In this document: one piece after another, positions 8,205 to 16,981 of the stretch
Position numbering within the stretch: the stretch's first letter is position 1
Layout: each line of letters opens with the position of its first letter
Assembly (NCBI GenBank): GCA_035934405.1
Contig: DASYXW010000071.1
Location: forward strand, 1-64,000
Direction: 5' to 3'
Origin: DASYXW01 sp035934405
Lineage (GTDB): Bacteria > Acidobacteriota > Terriglobia > UBA7540
Length of the DNA stretch: 64,000 nt
Notes under the pieces: model-generated
Seen by the model: the letters and a program-made list of their open reading frames with translations, nothing else
What the model was told of the DNA's origin: nothing
Database searches by the model: none
Position numbers and translations under genes: made by a program

Positions 8205-9706
8205 CGGCGAACCTCAGCCAGCAATCTTCTCGCCCCCTGCGCGATTCCATCCTCGACATGGACAATCTCTTCCAAAATCTGCGTCGGCGGGTCATGTCTC
8301 ACGGTGTTCGTCGTCACTGGGCGGTATCGCCCTGCCGTAAGACTCCAATCGTTCTCCTTGATTTTCTCAATGGGAACCCGGTAGCTGTTCGGACCTTCTT
8401 GGCGCTCCGGCCATTTCGCCAGCACGTCCGGAATATCATTTGCCTCGACGGGCGTGCGCTTGTCGTCGAGTGAGAAGCCGTCGGCGGTGAGATCGTACAA
8501 CCAAGCGCTCTCAGTGCCCTTGAAACCCGGTCGTCCCTTTTCGAATGTGAGGGCGGCTGTGCCAACACCGGAATACGGTTTGAAGACGCCGGAAGGCAGG
8601 TTAACCACGGCCTGCAAGTCGCAGGTAGTTAGCAAAAGTTCACGCACTTTGCGGTCTGCCTTATTGGACCCGAAAAGCACGCCGTTCGGCACAATCACCC
8701 CGGCGCGCCCGCCAGGGTTCAGGTGGTCGATGAACCACTTGAGGAAAAGCAGTTCCGTGTCGCGCGTCTCCAGGTTGATGTCCACCAGAATGCTTTCTTT
8801 CTGAATCTTCCCTGCAAATGGGGGGTTTGCGAGAATCACGTCGAAGGTCAGGCCGGGATACGGGCTTCCCTTGCCGGCGGTGAGCGGATTGTGAAGCTCG
8901 ATGTTGGCCTTCTCCAGCCGATGAAGATACAGATTCAGAATGGCGATCTTCACCATGTTGGCGTCGTTATCGTAGCCGGTGAACTCCTGCTCTTCGAGGA
9001 ATCTCCACTGGGCGGGCTTCAGTAAATCGCCGTCACAAGCGCCGCGAGCGCGGGAGGCTTTTGACGTGTTTTCGCACAGCATGTGGTTGAACGCCGCAAT
9101 CAAGAAGCCCCCCGTTCCGCACGCCGGATCGCAAATGCGCTGCCCCGCCTTGGGGTCGACCAGCGCCACGATCATGCTGATGATGTGGCGCGGCGTGCGA
9201 AACTGCCCGTTGGTCCCGGACATGGAGATCTTGCTGAGCAGGTACTCATACATGTCCCCCTTCAAGTCCTGGCCACTGTGCGGGTCGAGGTCAATCTGAT
9301 GAATGCCTTGGATGGCCGCGCGCAGTGTGGGCCGATCATAGATCTTGAGGGTGGCTCGATTGAATAGGAGCTTGCCGGTAGCGGAAAGGCCGGGCAGCTC
9401 GTGAAGTCTTTCGATGGCAGAGCGGACGGCATCGAAGAGCTCATCACCGGTGAGCGTCACAAAATTACCCCAGGCATAGCGCACCCAGTCACCGGAGAAG
9501 ATGCGGCGGTAATTCTTCTTGTCCAGGGCGGCGAGCAACTCATCCTTTTCACTCAAAAGGCGAAGAAACAGCAGGTAGGAAAGCTGCTCGATGGAGTCCA
9601 TGGGGTTGTTCACGCCGCCGGCCCAGAGGATGTCCATGAGCTGGTCCACCTTCTGGCGGAGGCCGGAGGAGTGAAAGTTGGTACCTTCTTGCTTAGCAGT
9701 TTCCAT
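8201..9706 (-). CDS. hsdM: Type I restriction-modification DNA methylase HsdM
   Basis: 501 residues from ATG 9706 (METAKQEG). The N-terminal helical domain is followed by the N6-adenine methylase core: S-adenosylmethionine motif DPACGTGGF at about 183-191 and catalytic motif NPPF at about 284-287. It forms a complex with HsdS to methylate host DNA and with HsdR to restrict foreign DNA. Two earlier in-frame ATGs exist (9754, 9730), but the palindromic element at 9732-9787 overlaps the first and neither has a ribosome site; 9706 has only a weak GGGAA. hsdS follows with a 4-bp overlap; hsdR lies upstream. Confidence 0.93.
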   Translation of the reverse strand: METAKQEGTNFHSSGLRQKVDQLMDILWAGGVNNPMDSIEQLSYLLFLRLLSEKDELLAALDKKNYRRIFSGDWVRYAWGNFVTLTGDELFDAVRSAIERLHELPGLSATGKLLFNRATLKIYDRPTLRAAIQGIHQIDLDPHSGQDLKGDMYEYLLSKISMSGTNGQFRTPRHIISMIVALVDPKAGQRICDPACGTGGFLIAAFNHMLCENTSKASRARGACDGDLLKPAQWRFLEEQEFTGYDNDANMVKIAILNLYLHRLEKANIELHNPLTAGKGSPYPGLTFDVILANPPFAGKIQKESILVDINLETRDTELLFLKWFIDHLNPGGRAGVIVPNGVLFGSNKADRKVRELLLTTCDLQAVVNLPSGVFKPYSGVGTAALTFEKGRPGFKGTESAWLYDLTADGFSLDDKRTPVEANDIPDVLAKWPERQEGPNSYRVPIEKIKENDWSLTAGRYRPVTTNTVRHDPPTQILEEIVHVEDGIAQGARRLLAEVRR

Positions 9707-9731
9707 GAGTTCCCGCTGTGGCATGATCATT

Positions 9732-9787
9732 GTGGCATGGCCATCCCTGGCCATGTTGAAACATCACGGGCTGGAAGCCCGTGCCAC
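9732..9787. repeat. Second type of double-hairpin element, between hsdR and hsdM
   Basis: Terminal GTGGC and GCCAC enclose two hairpins: ATGGCCA, loop TCCC, TGGCCAT, and CACGGGCT, loop GGA, AGCCCGTG. The sequence differs from the CTGTAGC elements but the plan is the same: short terminal inverted repeat, hairpin, spacer, hairpin, terminal repeat. It fills the hsdR-hsdM gap and may affect expression of hsdM. Confidence 0.65.
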
Positions 9788-9788
9788 C

Positions 9789-12185
9789 TTACAAAGCACT
9801 ACAACGCACGAGGGTGGATTGGCGCAGAGCCTCAAATACGTCGTCGCGCTCCCGAAACTGTGCGAGAGCCGCGAGGCCGCCCAATTGGTTGAACTGATTG
9901 GAGACGAAGATGGTCATGTCTCCGTTCACAAAGCGCTTGAGCGCCTGCGGGTCATCCGCCACAAGCTGCGCTGTGGCGCTCAGCCACTTCTGCTCGTTGT
10001 AGCGCAGGTTGAAGCGCGCCGCGATGGAGTCCACCGTGTCCGACACCACTTGGTCCTTCGTCGGAATCGGGCGCTTGCCGAGCGCGCCATAGACAAACGT
10101 GGGCGGAGGCGCCGGCACGCCGTAAGAGAGCACCAGTTTATCCGGCGAATAGAACATCTCCGGCTTGTGGAAAAAGCGCTCTCCCATAATGGTTTCGATG
10201 CTGTCGTCGTCTTCGCTCTCGACAGCCTCGTGGAAGTCGTCGTCTTTCTTATCGAACTCCTGAACGTCCCGCTCGAACGAGCCACGGAACGTCATGAGGT
10301 CCACCTTCTCACCGTCAGGTCCGACAATCTTGATTTCTTCTGAGACAATTCGATCCTTGCCTTCCCATACGGGAATCCCCGGCGCTGACGATGTCCCGGC
10401 TGACCCTGCCTCGCCGCCTTCTGCTGATTGCCCGGACTGTGGAGTTCCGGAGGCGCCGGGAGACCTCACCGGTGGCTTGGCGTCGTCCCCTTTCGGGCGG
10501 GGCAGCGCAAGGGGCAGGCTGTAGTCGTAAGTCTCCTCAAAATATTCGGCCACGCCACAGAAGTCGAGTAGGAAAAAATTCTTCTTCTCGTACTCACTGT
10601 TGTCGAAGCGAAACGTGTAGCGCCGCGTCCCGCGCCCCTTGATCTGGATGTACTCGGTGGGCGAGAAAACCGGCCGCATGAGCACCACGTTCAACAAGGG
10701 CCGGCAGTTATACCCGGTGGAGAGCATGTCCACGGAAACCGCCACACGCTCCGGGCGTTTGCCGTCGCGGAAATCCTTGGCGATGGATGACGCGTCCGGA
10801 ACGCGCGAAGTGATGGTAACCGCGATGCCCGGCCGGATGAGGTTGAGAATCTTCGTCAGGGCCGTGGCGTGATTCTGATTGACCGCAAAGATGATCGACC
10901 TGCCGATCTCGCCCGCCGGATCACGCTGGGCGTGCCTCAGGAATGCCTCACACATGACCTTGTTTCGTTCCGGTGTAAAAATCTTCCGCTCCAGGTCCTG
11001 AACCTTGTAGCTTTCTTCCTGCTCGTTGATGACCACCGCCCAGCCCTTGTCCGCAAGGGCTTGCGTCGTGATGTCCGAGCGAATGTCATAAATCTTGGGC
11101 AGGCACAGAAACGGCCCCTCAGGGTCCTTGACCGCGTCCACAATGTCATAGCGAAATGTCGGGAATCCAGGTTCGCAGCCGAAGTAGTGATAGGTGTCGC
11201 GGAGTTCGCGGGCTTCGAGCGCCTTCGGATTGTCCTGCCGGAGGGCCTCAATGTTGACGTTCTTCAAGTAAGCCTTGGGCGTGGCCGTTAGGCCGACGCG
11301 CGTGGCCTGAAAGAACTGCACCACGTCGCGGGCATCACCGTAAATGGAGCGATGCGCCTCATCGTTGATGACAAGGTCAAAATAAAACGGCGTGAATTCC
11401 GTGCGGTAGCGCCGATCCACCATCAGAGACTGGATGGTTGCAACCACCACACTTGAACCGAGCAGCTCCGAAGGCCGGCGCCGCGCCGTCTTGAACACCA
11501 CCGGACTGTATTCGCGCAGCACCACGTTGAAATCTTCCATAGTCTGCTTGGCCAGCTCGATGCGGTCCACGATGAAGAGCACACGCTCGGCGTTACGCGT
11601 GGCCAGGAAGCGGCGGATGAGAGCGGCGCAGAGAAGAGTTTTGCCCGTGCCGGTGGCCATCTCCAACAGGAACTTTCGACGGCGGTCCCGGTCAAATTGC
11701 TGTGACACCGTGTCAATAGCGTTGATTTGGTAGCCCCACAGCGTGATGTCAGGCTTGAAGGGCTTGAGGTAGTTTGGTTGAAGTACCTCGGTCATCAACG
11801 GGCGCGGCGGTCGAAGGTTCTTGAACCGCAGGCGTTCCAGGTCTATAGGTGAAGGCAGACGCTCGATGCGGTAGGCGTCGCGTTGGTCGGCGCGTTCGTA
11901 ATTCCAAAACCAGTGCTCGTTGCCGTTCGAAAGGATGACGAACGGCGCCCGGATGTTCTCGGCGTAGCCGCGCGCTTGGTCCTTGGCGTCGTAGGGATCG
12001 AGGTCCGGGCGCTTGGCTTCGAGAACCCCCAAGGCGCCGTGTTTCCCGAGCAAGACGTAGTCGGCCCGGCCATCGTGACCGGCCGACTCAAAGCGCACTT
12101 GGTGAGGGTCGAGCAGGTCCCAGCCGCTGTCTTTGAGCGCGGCGTCAATCAGCACGCGCGAAAATGCCTCGGGTTGGTTAGGCAC
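9789..12185 (-). CDS. hsdR: Type I restriction endonuclease subunit HsdR, EcoEI-like
   Basis: 798 residues, the size of the shorter EcoEI-type subunits. The N-terminal nuclease domain shows Asp42 and Glu56-Ala-Lys58 (D...ExK). The helicase motor has Walker A MATGTGKT at 176-183, DEAH at 275-278, and a later motif with IKGRGTRRYTF. It uses ATP to translocate DNA and cleaves unmodified DNA away from the recognition site, in complex with HsdM and HsdS. The likely start is GTG 12185, with GGAGG 12 nt upstream and AGAGG closer. A segment around 10380-10510 encodes a Gly/Ser/Pro-rich linker. The gene begins a minus-strand operon with hsdM and hsdS. Confidence 0.92.
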   Translation of the reverse strand: MPNQPEAFSRVLIDAALKDSGWDLLDPHQVRFESAGHDGRADYVLLGKHGALGVLEAKRPDLDPYDAKDQARGYAENIRAPFVILSNGNEHWFWNYERADQRDAYRIERLPSPIDLERLRFKNLRPPRPLMTEVLQPNYLKPFKPDITLWGYQINAIDTVSQQFDRDRRRKFLLEMATGTGKTLLCAALIRRFLATRNAERVLFIVDRIELAKQTMEDFNVVLREYSPVVFKTARRRPSELLGSSVVVATIQSLMVDRRYRTEFTPFYFDLVINDEAHRSIYGDARDVVQFFQATRVGLTATPKAYLKNVNIEALRQDNPKALEARELRDTYHYFGCEPGFPTFRYDIVDAVKDPEGPFLCLPKIYDIRSDITTQALADKGWAVVINEQEESYKVQDLERKIFTPERNKVMCEAFLRHAQRDPAGEIGRSIIFAVNQNHATALTKILNLIRPGIAVTITSRVPDASSIAKDFRDGKRPERVAVSVDMLSTGYNCRPLLNVVLMRPVFSPTEYIQIKGRGTRRYTFRFDNSEYEKKNFFLLDFCGVAEYFEETYDYSLPLALPRPKGDDAKPPVRSPGASGTPQSGQSAEGGEAGSAGTSSAPGIPVWEGKDRIVSEEIKIVGPDGEKVDLMTFRGSFERDVQEFDKKDDDFHEAVESEDDDSIETIMGERFFHKPEMFYSPDKLVLSYGVPAPPPTFVYGALGKRPIPTKDQVVSDTVDSIAARFNLRYNEQKWLSATAQLVADDPQALKRFVNGDMTIFVSNQFNQLGGLAALAQFRERDDVFEALRQSTLVRCSAL

Positions 12186-12339
12186 TCGCCTCTGTTACCT
12201 CCGTCGCAATATTCCGGCGCTCGAAGCTGGCCAAGTAATGAACGTTCTACTCACGAAACAAGATGGATTAGCTCTGGTTTGGAAAACCAACATACAATCT
12301 ATCCCGGCGGTTATTCTAATATATACTACAATGGTAGGT

Positions 12340-13299
12340 TTATTGTGACTTGCCTGCAATCAACTCGTAAATTCGGTTCAAATCTTCCACCGAGAAGTAG
12401 CTAATCTCAATCTTGCCGCGCTTGCCGTTGCCGGAAATCCTGACGCGGGTGCCGAGCGTCCGTTCGAGCTCACGGGCGGCGGCGCGGACGTTGGCGTCCA
12501 GGGCGGTGGCCCGGGGCCGCTTGGGGGCCGGCGTCTTCTCGGCCCTGGCCCTCTCCTCGACTTGGCGGACGGAAAGTCCCTGGGTGCGGGCAACCTGGGC
12601 CAGCCGCAACTGGGCCGCCTCGGAATCCACATTAAGCAGCGCCCGCGCGTGTCCTTCACTCAGAGCGCCCTGGGCAACCATGTCCCGTACCGCCTCCGGC
12701 AGCCGCAGCAGACGGAGGGTGTTCGTGACGGTAGTGCGACTCAGGCCCAGGCGCTCGGCGATCTGCTCGTGGGTGAGGCCGAACTGGTCTGTCAGGGCCT
12801 GGTAAGCCTGCGCCACCTCCATGGCGTTGAGGTCCTCGCGCAGGAGGTTCTCCGTGAGCGCCAGTTCGAGCGCCTCCTGGTCGCTGAGCGGGCGGACGAG
12901 GGCGGGGATGGCACTGAGTCCGGCGAGCCTCGCGGCGTGGGCCCGTCGCTCGCCCGCCACAAGCTGGTAGCGATCCGCGGCCGGCCGCAGCAGCACGGGC
13001 TGCAACAGGCCCGTGGAGCGGATGGAATCCGCCAGCTCCTGGAGGCTTTCTTCCGGGAACCTGTGGCGCGGCTGGAACGGGTTCGGCTCGATCAGCGCGA
13101 TCGGAATCTGGTGCAGGCCCCCGGCCGAGGCGGCCGCAGCCGGTGCGACTGTGGCGGGTCGCCGCGGCGATTCCTCACCGCCGAGTGGATCCCGATCGCC
13201 CGCCGGCTCGCTCGATGCTTGGGCCACGCCCACCGGCGGCATGGTTTCAACTTCACGGATGAGGGCGCTAATCCCCCGTCCCAGCGCCTTGCGCTTCAT
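12340..13299 (-). CDS. parB: Chromosome partitioning protein ParB
   Basis: 319 residues. ATG 13299 (MKRKALGRGISALI, the usual ParB N-terminus) is chosen because AGGAGGT lies 8 nt upstream; it overlaps the end of parA by 32 bp. The N-terminal CTP-binding domain has PNPFQPRHRF and the GERRAHAARLAG box. A central helix-turn-helix region (LTHEQIAERLGLSRTTVTN) recognises parS, and the C-terminal part is for dimerisation. ParB loads at parS, spreads as a clamp and works with ParA to move the replicated origin. Two parS sites lie close by at 14161 and 14916, so the full system is present. Confidence 0.95.
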   Translation of the reverse strand: MKRKALGRGISALIREVETMPPVGVAQASSEPAGDRDPLGGEESPRRPATVAPAAAASAGGLHQIPIALIEPNPFQPRHRFPEESLQELADSIRSTGLLQPVLLRPAADRYQLVAGERRAHAARLAGLSAIPALVRPLSDQEALELALTENLLREDLNAMEVAQAYQALTDQFGLTHEQIAERLGLSRTTVTNTLRLLRLPEAVRDMVAQGALSEGHARALLNVDSEAAQLRLAQVARTQGLSVRQVEERARAEKTPAPKRPRATALDANVRAAARELERTLGTRVRISGNGKRGKIEISYFSVEDLNRIYELIAGKSQ

Positions 13300-14053
13300 G
13301 GCGGATGACCTCCTGGGCAAGCTCCCGGTAGCTCGCGGCCCCGCGGCACTCGGGATCGTAAAGGAAGATGGGCTGGCCGTGGCTGGGCGCTTCGGCCAGG
13401 CGCACGTTGCGCGGGATGATGGTTGCGAACACCTGGCCGCCAAAGAAGTCCTTCAGGTCGTCGCGGACCTGGCGCGCCAGGTTGTTGCGCTCGTCATACA
13501 GGGTGAGCAGGATGCCTTCAATGGCTAGCCTACTATTGTAGCCTCGACGGATGCGGACCATGGTGTCCAGTAATTCCGAAACGCCCTCGAGCGCGAAGTA
13601 TTCGCACTGCACGGGTACCAGCACCGAGTCCGCCGCCACCAGCGCGTTCAGGGTGAGGAGGTCGAGCGCTGGAGGGCAATCGAGCAGGATGAAGGGATAA
13701 TCGTTGCGCAGCGGATCGAGCTGGCGGCGCAGCCGGTGCTCTCGCTCGGCCTCTCCGGCGAGTTCGAGGTTGGCGCCGACGAGGTTCTTCTCAGAAGGAA
13801 TCAGGTACAGGTTCTCCGTGGGGCACTTCAACACAAGCTCGGGTAGAGGGACATCAAGCAGGAGGCCGTGGTAGAGGGAGCGTCGCACAGGGTCCCTCGC
13901 GTAGCCTAGACCGCCGGTCGTGTTGGCCTGAGGATCGCAATCGACGACGAGCGTCCTAAACCCTTCGCCGGCGAGCGCGGCTCCCAGGTTGATGGCGGTG
14001 GTGGTTTTTCCGACGCCGCCCTTCTGATTTGTGATCGCAATGACCTTGGACAA
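13268..14053 (-). CDS. parA: Chromosome partitioning ATPase ParA (Soj)
   Basis: 261 residues of the Walker-type ParA/MinD family. The deviant Walker A KGGVGKTTT is at 11-19, DCDPQANTTGG follows at about 39-49, and Walker B-like ILLDCPPALD lies near the middle. It binds ATP and nucleoid DNA and carries ParB-parS complexes. There is no N-terminal helix-turn-helix, so it is the chromosomal type rather than the plasmid P1 type. It overlaps parB and follows rsmG, the classic rsmG-parA-parB order often found near oriC. Confidence 0.95.
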   Translation of the reverse strand: MSKVIAITNQKGGVGKTTTAINLGAALAGEGFRTLVVDCDPQANTTGGLGYARDPVRRSLYHGLLLDVPLPELVLKCPTENLYLIPSEKNLVGANLELAGEAEREHRLRRQLDPLRNDYPFILLDCPPALDLLTLNALVAADSVLVPVQCEYFALEGVSELLDTMVRIRRGYNSRLAIEGILLTLYDERNNLARQVRDDLKDFFGGQVFATIIPRNVRLAEAPSHGQPIFLYDPECRGAASYRELAQEVIRHEAQGAGTGD

Positions 14054-14160
14054 GCGCCTACTCCTCCGAAGCGACTATTTTATCAGCGGCACGACTGTAT
14101 CAGGGGCCGTGCGTTTGTGCAAGCTGGGTGCTTGACTTCGCTGGGGGCAGGAGGGGTGTC

Positions 14161-14176
14161 TGTTTCACGTGAAACA
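14161..14176. promoter_or_regulatory. parS: parS site 1, perfect
   Basis: TGTTTCACGTGAAACA is an exact match to the bacterial chromosomal parS consensus. It lies between parA and rsmG. Confidence 0.93.
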
Positions 14177-14217
14177 TACGTCTACGTCGGACGGATGATT
14201 TACCAGGAGACGTCACT

Positions 14218-14901
14218 TCACCGGTGGGCTGTCGCGGATCGTGGTGATCCCTGCCAGATCTCCCGGCTGGTACTGAGAGGAATCGGCCATGAATCCTGCC
14301 AGGCAATAAGCCCACTACTCTCGACTAGGTCGGCTGCCTGCCGCTTGGTGATCCACATGAAGATACGACCCTCTTGCTTAAGGTGAGATACAGCGGCTGG
14401 CACGAGCGCACGCAGCCCGCCGACCGCGCGCACCGTGATCGCGTCAAATCGACCGGGGCCATGGGAATGGGTCGGGGACACGGCTATCAATGGGTAACTC
14501 TCGATGCGCTCCGGGCGCACATCAACCGAGGTCAGATCACACGCCCGTGCGACCTCCTTCAGGAAAGCGCGCTTCTTGGCAGAGGGTTCGAGCAGTGTAA
14601 CGGCGAGCTTGGGGAATGGGATCTTCAGCGCCAAGCCTGGGAACCCGCACCCGCTGCCGATGTCGAGCAGTGACCCCTCAAGCTCTACTTTCGCAGCGAG
14701 ATAAAGGCTCTCGCCGAAGTGCCTCGTGACACACTCTTCGGGTTTGCAAATCGCCGTCAGGTTGATCTTGCTATTCCACCGCATCAGAAGATCGAGGTAG
14801 ACCAAGAGCTGGGCGACCTGACCGCTGCTGGGTTCAATCCCGAAGGGATCCAATAGCTCTCGCACTCTCGCCTCATCTATCATGCCGAGTTCATTGTACA
14901 C
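14218..14901 (-). CDS. rsmG: 16S rRNA (guanine-527-N7)-methyltransferase RsmG
   Basis: 227 residues. The family motifs are intact: YLDLLMRWNSKINLTA near residues 35-50, the SAM-binding LLDIGSGCGFPGLALKI at about 78-94, and LLEPSAKKRAFLKE. The enzyme methylates G527 of 16S rRNA near the decoding site. GTG 14901 gives the longest product; ATG 14883 (MIDEAR) is the alternative, and neither has a strong ribosome site. It is followed by parA, with parS between them, and a second parS lies just upstream. Confidence 0.93.
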   Translation of the reverse strand: MYNELGMIDEARVRELLDPFGIEPSSGQVAQLLVYLDLLMRWNSKINLTAICKPEECVTRHFGESLYLAAKVELEGSLLDIGSGCGFPGLALKIPFPKLAVTLLEPSAKKRAFLKEVARACDLTSVDVRPERIESYPLIAVSPTHSHGPGRFDAITVRAVGGLRALVPAAVSHLKQEGRIFMWITKRQAADLVESSGLIAWQDSWPIPLSTSREIWQGSPRSATAHR

Positions 14902-14915
14902 CGTTTGCCTAGGAT

Positions 14916-14931
14916 TGTTTCACGTGAACCA
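14916..14931. promoter_or_regulatory. parS: parS site 2, one mismatch
   Basis: TGTTTCACGTGAACCA differs from the perfect palindrome at one base near the right end. It lies 15 nt upstream of the rsmG start codon, so ParB bound here could also affect rsmG transcription. Confidence 0.85.
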
Positions 14932-14934
14932 GTC

Positions 14935-15149
14935 GGCTGTTTGTTTGATTTATACTATATCGATAGTTTATATGAGTCCTTATCGTAGTAGAGCGATTTG
15001 ATAATTAAACTATAATAATAGCATTACTCATAAAACCCAGGTGCCGCACCTAGACCAACAAGCACGGCTGCGCCGGAGGGCCTAGCCGGTGCGTGGCCGC
15101 CCTCCGTCGATTGACAAGAGCGTGCTCAGTGGCAGACCCAAGCGCAGCC
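14935..15149. other. AT-rich segment upstream of rsmG
   Basis: From about 14935 to 15035 the DNA is strongly A/T-rich and includes ACTATATCGATAGT. It has no match to DnaA boxes (TTATNCACA) that I can see, and no dnaA, rnpA or rpmH is nearby, so an origin is not supported. It probably includes the rsmG-parAB promoter, but no clear -35/-10 pair stands out. The rest, up to yjbQ, is ordinary GC-rich DNA. Confidence 0.4.
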
Positions 15150-15650
15150 TCAGGCTTCTTCTCCGAGTACCACCACCGACACCGTGCGGGGCCTCGCCCG
15201 ATCCAGCTCGATAAGGAAGATCCTCTGCCACTGGCCCAGGTCAAGGTTGCCGTCCACGATGTTTAGCGTCTCTGAGGCGTGCAGGAACAGCGCCTTGCAG
15301 TGCGAGTGCCCGTTTTTCTTCTCGTCGGGGCACATGTTCACCGTGCGCACGCCAAAGTCGTCGTGCCGGTACGCCGCCCCGCACGGCACCAGCCGCTCGA
15401 GCTGCCTCTTCAGGTCCTCCATCAGCAACGGCTCGCTCTCGCTCACCAGGATTGCCGTGGTGGTGTGCCGCGTCTGGACGTTCACCGAGCCGCACCGCAC
15501 GCCAGACTCCCGCACCATCTCTCGCACGCGCTCCGTCAGGTCAATAAACTCCAGGCACTCGCGGCTCTCAAGCCGGATTGTCCCGTGCCTCACCCTGAGC
15601 CCGGTGAGTTCTGCTTCAGCCATGATTGTGTCAGCGATGATTGTCGGCAT
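15150..15650 (-). CDS. yjbQ: YjbQ/UPF0047 family protein, thiamine-phosphate-synthase-like
   Basis: 166 residues. The conserved features are TRHTTTAILVSESEP, NGHSHCKALFL with its histidines, and the C-terminal GQWQRIFLIELDRARPRTVSV, all typical of YjbQ (UPF0047). The E. coli member has weak thiamine phosphate synthase activity in vitro; the physiological role is uncertain. The start is ATG 15650 because AAGGAGG lies 6 nt upstream; frames extending further cross a repeat and are not real. It stands alone between repeat-rich gaps. The thiC gene is 23 kb away, so context does not support a thiamine role. Confidence 0.85.
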   Translation of the reverse strand: MPTIIADTIMAEAELTGLRVRHGTIRLESRECLEFIDLTERVREMVRESGVRCGSVNVQTRHTTTAILVSESEPLLMEDLKRQLERLVPCGAAYRHDDFGVRTVNMCPDEKKNGHSHCKALFLHASETLNIVDGNLDLGQWQRIFLIELDRARPRTVSVVVLGEEA

Positions 15651-15692
15651 ACACATCCTCCTTGCGATACTTGCATCGCTCGCCGCCTGCCC

Positions 15693-15765
15693 TGTCATTC
15701 TGAGGAGCGCGGACGACGAAGAATCCCGTATGGTACCAAGTCGACATGCTTCGCTCACGATGACA
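15693..15765. repeat. TGTCATTCTGAG-type small inverted-repeat element
   Basis: The left end TGTCATTCTGAGGAGCG and the right end (reverse complement TGTCATCGTGAGCGAAGC) are imperfect terminal inverted repeats around a GAAGAATCC core. Similar TGTCATTCTGAG...GAAGAATC elements are widespread in Chloroflexi, Acidobacteriota and other genomes. It lies just upstream of yjbQ. Confidence 0.65.
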
Positions 15766-15847
15766 TCCGTACGGAAATGGCAACATGAGAACTCCTCTTT
15801 CATAATGCAACGGTACCCAGGCGCGCTCCCGCCGCATGACCGATCCA

Positions 15848-15891
15848 TTATGCTCAATTTCTGAGTGCCGTCAAGTACTTTGTTACACAAA
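15848..15891. repeat. Diverged direct repeat, left copy
   Basis: Begins TTATGCTCAATTTCTGAGTG and ends ACACAAAG. It aligns along its length with 17653-17698 in the same orientation, at roughly three-quarters identity by eye. The pair brackets the frameshifted HEPN-like gene. Confidence 0.5.
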
Positions 15892-16122
15892 GTTAGACAG
15901 CCTCTGTCAGCCCGCCGTCCGGAGGCTCTGGACCGCAGGGAGGGCGGGAGAGGGGAAGGGGAGAGGGAAGGCCTCGTTAACAGCTCGCGCCGTGGGCTAG
16001 GCTATGTCGCCCCGAGACATCGGGGCTAGGTTTTGCAACGAACTTGTGATTCGTAGCGATCGTGAAGACTCTCACAGCCTGGCGGCTTCGTAAATTCGAA
16101 ACATTCGACTGGCCTTGGGGTA

Positions 16123-16151
16123 GCGCGGACCTCAAAGACGGAGGTCCGCGC
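16123..16151. repeat. Hairpin repeat, left copy
   Basis: CGCGGACCTC, loop AAAGACG, GAGGTCCGCG: a 10-bp perfect stem. The same hairpin with one loop change recurs at 17312-17341. Confidence 0.7.
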
Positions 16152-16182
16152 TTGCGCTTCGACGACGGATAACCGACACCAG

Positions 16183-16964
16183 TCAAGTTTCGGGTTCTCG
16201 GATCGCGGCAAGTAGGGTTTGGAGCGCGGGGTGATGGGGTGCCTTCAAAATGCGACTCATTACGGCTTCGGCAACCGCGGCTGCAACTTTTTTGTATGCT
16301 TCGATCGCTTTTGTGACGTCGTCACCGCTGACTGGAGTTGGATGTCTGGGACAAGCCTTCTGATGGAAGCTAACCTGTCCGCTATCGTCGAGCCGAAGTT
16401 CGAAGATTCCTTGGTCATGGACCGCTGCGTTGCGGACGGATGAATAGTGGGCCAATGCTTCAGTCGTCTTTGGATCTAGGGCAATCGCCAGGCCGAAGGA
16501 GTCACGAAGGAACTCGATTCGAGCATCGAATCCCAAGTAGCTGACCTCACGCGTCCGTGCTGCTGCGGCTCTCGTCAAGGCCTCGTTCCGAGACGCCGCA
16601 TCGATGAGTGTACGGAGCGGTACCTGCTGGTTCTTTCCCATGGAGCTAGGAAACAACAGGAAGAGAAACATGGTAGTGTCGGAAAGAAGGTATCGAGGAG
16701 CGTAGTCGCGTAAACCAAATGCGATACGTCCGTGACGTATCGGAGCGAGTCATACGAAGAGTATGGAATCCGGTCCAAATTCTCAAGGACCGACGCGGTC
16801 TCACCCTCTATACCGGCCCGTCCAGATAAACGAAACTCCAACAGAGCGGACATGAGTCGCGCAAACGCGGCCTCGGCGCTCCAGACTCGAAGAAGGCCTT
16901 GAAGGAACGAGATCGTGACAGCAATGTAGCTCTGAGCCGCTGGCGAAGTGTCCTCGTTGACCAT
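16183..16964 (-). pseudogene. HEPN-like protein split by a frameshift
   Basis: Two overlapping frames together give one protein of about 260 residues. The N-terminal part starts at ATG 16964 (GGAG 6 nt upstream) and reads to about 16690. The sequence then continues one frame over through LSDTTMFLFLLFPSSMGK to TGA 16183. One missing base in a CTTCTTTCC run would explain the break. The second half contains HYSSVRNAAVHDQG, an R-x4-H pattern typical of HEPN ribonuclease-type domains, in a helical context. HEPN proteins often act in toxin-antitoxin or phage-defence systems, but no partner gene is visible. The break could be a sequencing error or real inactivation. Confidence 0.55.
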
Positions 16965-16981
16965 CCGTCACTCCACAAGAC

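Larger units (their letters stand above)
15651..16182. other. Repeat-rich intergenic region
   Basis: No gene is visible. It contains a TGTCATTCTGAG-ended element (15693-15765), one copy of a 44-nt diverged direct repeat (15848-15891), a hairpin GCCCCGA...TCGGGGC near 16010-16030 followed by GCTAGGTTTTGC, and a strong hairpin (16123-16151). Confidence 0.55.

Noticed and set aside
14935..15035. Replication origin next to rsmG-parAB
   Set aside because: The segment is AT-rich, but no DnaA boxes and no dnaA, rnpA or rpmH are seen.
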